DNA from: Chlamydiia bacterium
GTDB taxonomy: Bacteria > Chlamydiota > Chlamydiia > Chlamydiales > Simkaniaceae
Length of the DNA: 8,885 nt
Direction: 5' to 3'
NCBI GenBank assembly: GCA_020440405.1
Contig: JAGROF010000162.1
Location: 1 to 8,885 of the forward strand
Both the position numbers and the translations under genes were made by a program. Within the stretch, counting starts at the first letter, position 1, and the number at the start of each line of letters is the position of its first letter. This document shows, in pieces, positions 6,390-8,885 of this stretch. Below the pieces are notes generated by a model that was not told where the DNA came from, did no database searches, and was given only the letters and a program-made list of their open reading frames with translations.

Positions 6390-6724
6390 GGGTTTCTCCT
6401 TATTTTTTGACGCTGAATAAAATAGTCTTTAACACAAGTTTGAAACGCTCCAAATAAGATCGTATAGACTAGCTTTGTTTTGAGCGAGGTACTTACAAAC
6501 GTATATCCTAAACCAATGAGAAGAAAAGACTGAAGGACTTTGATATCATTGGAAAAGTCACGTTTTTTAATAGGAACAGCAGGGCGACATCCCTGCACAA
6601 TAGCAGAGAGAAGAAGTCCTCCCACAGCTGGAGCATACTTTTTGCCCTTCATGCGCATATAGCAAAAAGCCAAAGCAAAGTTCACTCCAACTGAGGGTAA
6701 ATGAATTTTTTGATCTGATGCCAT
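6386..6724 (-). CDS. Stand-alone membrane-domain member of the tandem family
   Basis: 112 aa. It has four hydrophobic segments (about 11-23, 31-46, 62-79 and 84-97) with the layout of the N-terminal domain of the three longer downstream genes. Shared landmarks are V/LQG (43-45 here, 47-49 in paralog 3), a basic/proline loop, a central L-x-L-I-x-x-G segment, and GAFQ (92-95) matching the GTQ/GAQ of the paralogs. The distance between the QG and the later Q is almost the same (50 against 52 residues). It stops just where the soluble repeats of the longer proteins would begin. The homology is remote, judged by eye only. The ATG at 6724 is the only start before an upstream in-frame stop (6761-6763). 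Its ribosome site is weak (GGG, 3 nt away). It is the first gene of the coupled set. Confidence 0.75.
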   Translation of the reverse strand: MASDQKIHLPSVGVNFALAFCYMRMKGKKYAPAVGGLLLSAIVQGCRPAVPIKKRDFSNDIKVLQSFLLIGLGYTFVSTSLKTKLVYTILFGAFQTCVKDYFIQRQKIRRNP

Positions 6725-6754
6725 TTTCCCAAATAATACTTGATTTTCCGGAGA

Positions 6755-6783
6755 ATGATATCAAAAGATCCCTATAGAGTAAA
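6755..6783 (-). promoter_or_regulatory. Candidate promoter for the tandem-family operon
   Basis: On the minus strand TTTACT (6783-6778), a 17-nt spacer ending in TGA, then TATCAT (6760-6755). This gives a 4/6 -35, a 5/6 -10 and an extended -10 TGn. It lies in the 74-nt gap between the transporter stop (6799) and the 112-aa gene start (6724). It would let the four-gene family be transcribed apart from the transporter. No convincing terminator is visible in the gap, so read-through is also possible. Confidence 0.4.
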
Positions 6784-6798
6784 GAGAAACCTAAGAAC

Positions 6799-8151
6799 CT
6801 AATCTTCATCGTCTTCGTATTCTTGACTAAAGGGATAAAGATCCTCGTCATCATCGTCGAGGTCATCCTCATCCTCTAGATCGCTCCGAGGATCGATATA
6901 GAAAGCTAGGGAGGTGGCTCGGGGAAGAGGAAGGTAGTCGCTCTGCTCTTCATCCTTGCGGGACTTAGCGTGAAAGACCCTCCAGAAACAAACTAAGGCA
7001 AATGCTGCACATAAAACGCTCATATAGAGGAAGAGGCCACTCGGGCCAAAATAGGACATGAAGAACGGGGATACCAATGGACCCACGATACACCCTACTC
7101 CATAAATGACAAGAAGGGCGCAAGTGATGCCAACAATCTTCTTATCAGAAAAATGGTCACAGGTATAGGTAATAGAAAGAGGATAAAGGGTAAAGGAAAT
7201 TCCCCCAAAAAGGATCATCAGTCCCAAAAGCAAGTAATAGTGAAAATGCTGACTATGGTAGAGGGCATAGGTCAGCGCCATTAAAGCTAAGCACACCCCA
7301 ATAATCACCTTCCGCCGATTAAAAATATCGGAAAGGTGTCCAATTGGCCATTGCAGAACTAACCCTCCCAAAATCGTAAAACCCATGATTTGAGAAATCT
7401 GTAAAACCGACAGATGAATCTCTCGCCCAAAAATGGGCGCCAAAGCATAAAAGGAGCTCAAAATCATTCCTGCAACAAAACAGCCGATCGGACCCAGTGG
7501 GGCTTTGCGAAGGATCTGAAAGACGTTTGTAATTGAGGATTCCAAAAGAAGGGGGCCACTACTTTTCATCATGCATACAGGGATGACAGAAAGAGAGCTT
7601 AGAATCACCGTAATCACATAAGGAAACAGACTTTCAACAGGGGAAAGGTTCAAGATAAACTGTCCGAACCCTTGGGCCATATAGAGAGTTAGCATGTAGA
7701 GGGAAAGAAGCCTTCCCCTCTTTTTTACTCCTGTTGAGAGGAGGAGCCAGCTTTCAATGACAATAAAAAAACCTGACACACAAAAACCCATTAAAAAACG
7801 GAAAACCGACCAACTCACCACTCCCATGACAGCACCTTGGAAAACAATCATGACAGAGTTGACAGAAGCGACAATGGCAAAAGTTCGGATATGGCCAATC
7901 CGCTCAATCAAGCGCTCTACATAAACGGATCCCAACATGATCCCGGCATAGTAAAAAGCGTTAATCAGTCCAATCATCCAATTCGGGTAATCAGCAACGG
8001 AAAGGCGCAAACTTGTAAACGTTGTAAAGAATCCATTCCCAAGCATGACAATGACTAGGCTGACTAAAGGAGGTGTCACACTGCGAATGACTTTTCTCAA
8101 GGAGACCTCTTCTTGGTTGCGATTTTCATCTGGGGTTCTGGAGACGTCCAC
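6799..8151 (-). CDS. MFS transporter, YcaD-like, with acidic C-terminal tail
   Basis: 450 aa from the GTG at 8151. It is an inner-membrane major facilitator superfamily protein with about 12 helices between residues 28 and 393. It matches what I recall of E. coli YcaD along its length: RFLMGF...VIESWLL (118-137), KRGRLLSLYM (144-153), QWPIGHLSDIFNRRK (267-281, containing the loop motif GxxxDxxxRR) and GGISFTLYP (316-324). The substrate is unknown. The N-terminal 17 residues are extra relative to YcaD. A TTG at 8100 has a better-spaced AAGAGG (8106-8111) and overlaps the upstream stop as TTGA, so the true start may be 8100 (433 aa). Unusual is the cytoplasmic tail of about 57 residues: of residues 424-450, 18 of 27 are Asp or Glu. 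It follows the 252-aa gene directly, with overlapping or coupled reading frames. Confidence 0.92.
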   Translation of the reverse strand: MDVSRTPDENRNQEEVSLRKVIRSVTPPLVSLVIVMLGNGFFTTFTSLRLSVADYPNWMIGLINAFYYAGIMLGSVYVERLIERIGHIRTFAIVASVNSVMIVFQGAVMGVVSWSVFRFLMGFCVSGFFIVIESWLLLSTGVKKRGRLLSLYMLTLYMAQGFGQFILNLSPVESLFPYVITVILSSLSVIPVCMMKSSGPLLLESSITNVFQILRKAPLGPIGCFVAGMILSSFYALAPIFGREIHLSVLQISQIMGFTILGGLVLQWPIGHLSDIFNRRKVIIGVCLALMALTYALYHSQHFHYYLLLGLMILFGGISFTLYPLSITYTCDHFSDKKIVGITCALLVIYGVGCIVGPLVSPFFMSYFGPSGLFLYMSVLCAAFALVCFWRVFHAKSRKDEEQSDYLPLPRATSLAFYIDPRSDLEDEDDLDDDDEDLYPFSQEYEDDED

Positions 8152-8855
8152 GTTCCCTCTTCTCGAAGAAGAGGCTGTGTGATGATCATATACTTCTCTT
8201 GTTCAAAGGGGTGCTGCACCTCCCCTTTTTTGGTAATCAGTTGCTCAAAGGTATAACGGAGCTTCACATGATTTTCATCGTCTTTAATCACAGTAATGTC
8301 TGTGTTGGAAAGGATCGGAAGAAAATAGTGAGATTTTTCTCCAAGGAGACTTAAAACCCCTTCTTCAATGGCTGAGTGGAAAGCTTGTTTCCCTATCTGA
8401 GAACACGCTTGCTGCAGAAGGGAAAATAGCGGATCTTCTATAGCGCACATCTTTTGCATTTCATGGTAAGTCTCAAGAAGTTTTTCCATTGAAAAGGAAT
8501 CGGTTTTATCGGAGTGAAAAAGAAGCTTATCGTGGTCATAGAGATAGAGAGAGGGCCATTCCCGGTTCAACTCCTTTGCAAAATCGACTGTCATCTGTTT
8601 TAAAGAGAAATCCTCCTCAATCTTTTCATTAAAAGTGGGAAAGGCATCAGGATCGTCCTTTACTTTCTTGTCGATCCCCACCATAATTTTTTCTAGAAAG
8701 GAAAGCTCCTTTTGAATCGCTGAAGGGCACTCTTCAAATGCCCAGTCAAGGAGACCAAGTGTCACTTGAGACACCTCCTGGCTAGAGAGAAGAAAGTCCC
8801 ATTGGTATTTGTTGAGAATGAGGGCACATAGACTAAATTGCTGCTCCTCACTCAT
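8097..8855 (-). CDS. Unrecognised soluble protein, possibly continuing past the window edge
   Basis: 252 aa from the ATG at 8855; I do not recognise the family. There is no signal peptide or transmembrane helix. The first 170 or so residues are mostly helix-prone and acidic/charged; the C-terminal third (about 178-235) looks strand-rich, and the last residues are basic (KIATKKRSP). AAGAGG (8867-8872) lies 11 nt before the ATG, slightly far for a ribosome site. A TTG at 8862-8864 is in frame but too close to that site. The frame stays open to the end of the window (8885), so the gene may be longer and start outside. Its TGA (8097-8099) overlaps the transporter reading frame, so the two are very likely one transcription unit and perhaps work together. 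That is inference from position only. Confidence 0.75.
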   Translation of the reverse strand: MSEEQQFSLCALILNKYQWDFLLSSQEVSQVTLGLLDWAFEECPSAIQKELSFLEKIMVGIDKKVKDDPDAFPTFNEKIEEDFSLKQMTVDFAKELNREWPSLYLYDHDKLLFHSDKTDSFSMEKLLETYHEMQKMCAIEDPLFSLLQQACSQIGKQAFHSAIEEGVLSLLGEKSHYFLPILSNTDITVIKDDENHVKLRYTFEQLITKKGEVQHPFEQEKYMIITQPLLREEGTWTSPEPQMKIATKKRSP

Positions 8856-8885
8856 ATGAAACAAAACCTCTTGTTGGTTGGCCAG

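Noticed and set aside
6386..6724. 112-aa gene as a truncated pseudogene of a long paralog
   Set aside because: It has an intact frame ending in an ATGA overlap, and no remnant of the soluble repeats follows. A stand-alone domain gene fits better, though an ancient truncation cannot be excluded.
6725..6798. Possible TTGAT/ATCAA hairpin in the gap before the 112-aa gene
   Set aside because: Only 5 bp with a large loop and no T run; too weak to call a terminator.

Overview
The window (8,885 nt, moderate GC, dense coding, almost no intergenic DNA) looks like a chromosomal segment of a bacterium. My best guess is a chlamydia-like (Chlamydiota) intracellular organism. That guess rests only on gene style: a lineage-specific tandem family with an N-terminal multi-helix hydrophobic domain, a signal-peptide barrel-type protein, and no mobile elements. 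No marker gene proves the taxonomy. No RNA gene, CRISPR array, insertion sequence or origin was recognised, and no gene-free stretch exceeds about 90 nt.

Plus strand, 1-3025: three co-directional genes. An AT-rich promoter region with a perfect 16-bp palindrome and an extended -10 precedes a 131-aa glycine-zipper protein. Then comes recN (SMC-like DNA repair ATPase), whose start codon sits inside a perfect 12-bp stem-loop. The third gene encodes a predicted exported, outer-membrane barrel-like protein of 299 aa. This gene collides tail to tail, overlapping by 23 bp, with the minus-strand cluster.

Minus strand, read from 8885 down to 3003: a 252-aa unrecognised soluble protein (possibly entering from beyond the window edge), then a YcaD-like major facilitator transporter with a strongly acidic C-terminal tail. 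A 74-nt gap with a candidate promoter follows. Then four tightly coupled genes of one apparent family: a 112-aa stand-alone membrane domain, followed by three full-length paralogs of 381, 387 and 359 aa.

The tandem family is the most unusual content. Each long member has an N-terminal block of about 107 residues with four hydrophobic segments, then a soluble helical region that is itself two tandem copies of a unit of roughly 107 residues, with landmark residues at nearly constant spacing. The genes are joined by ATGA stop/start overlaps. The exception is the middle paralog, whose expected ATG has become ATA, one base after the preceding stop and behind a well-placed GGAG. I know no described function for this family and assign none.
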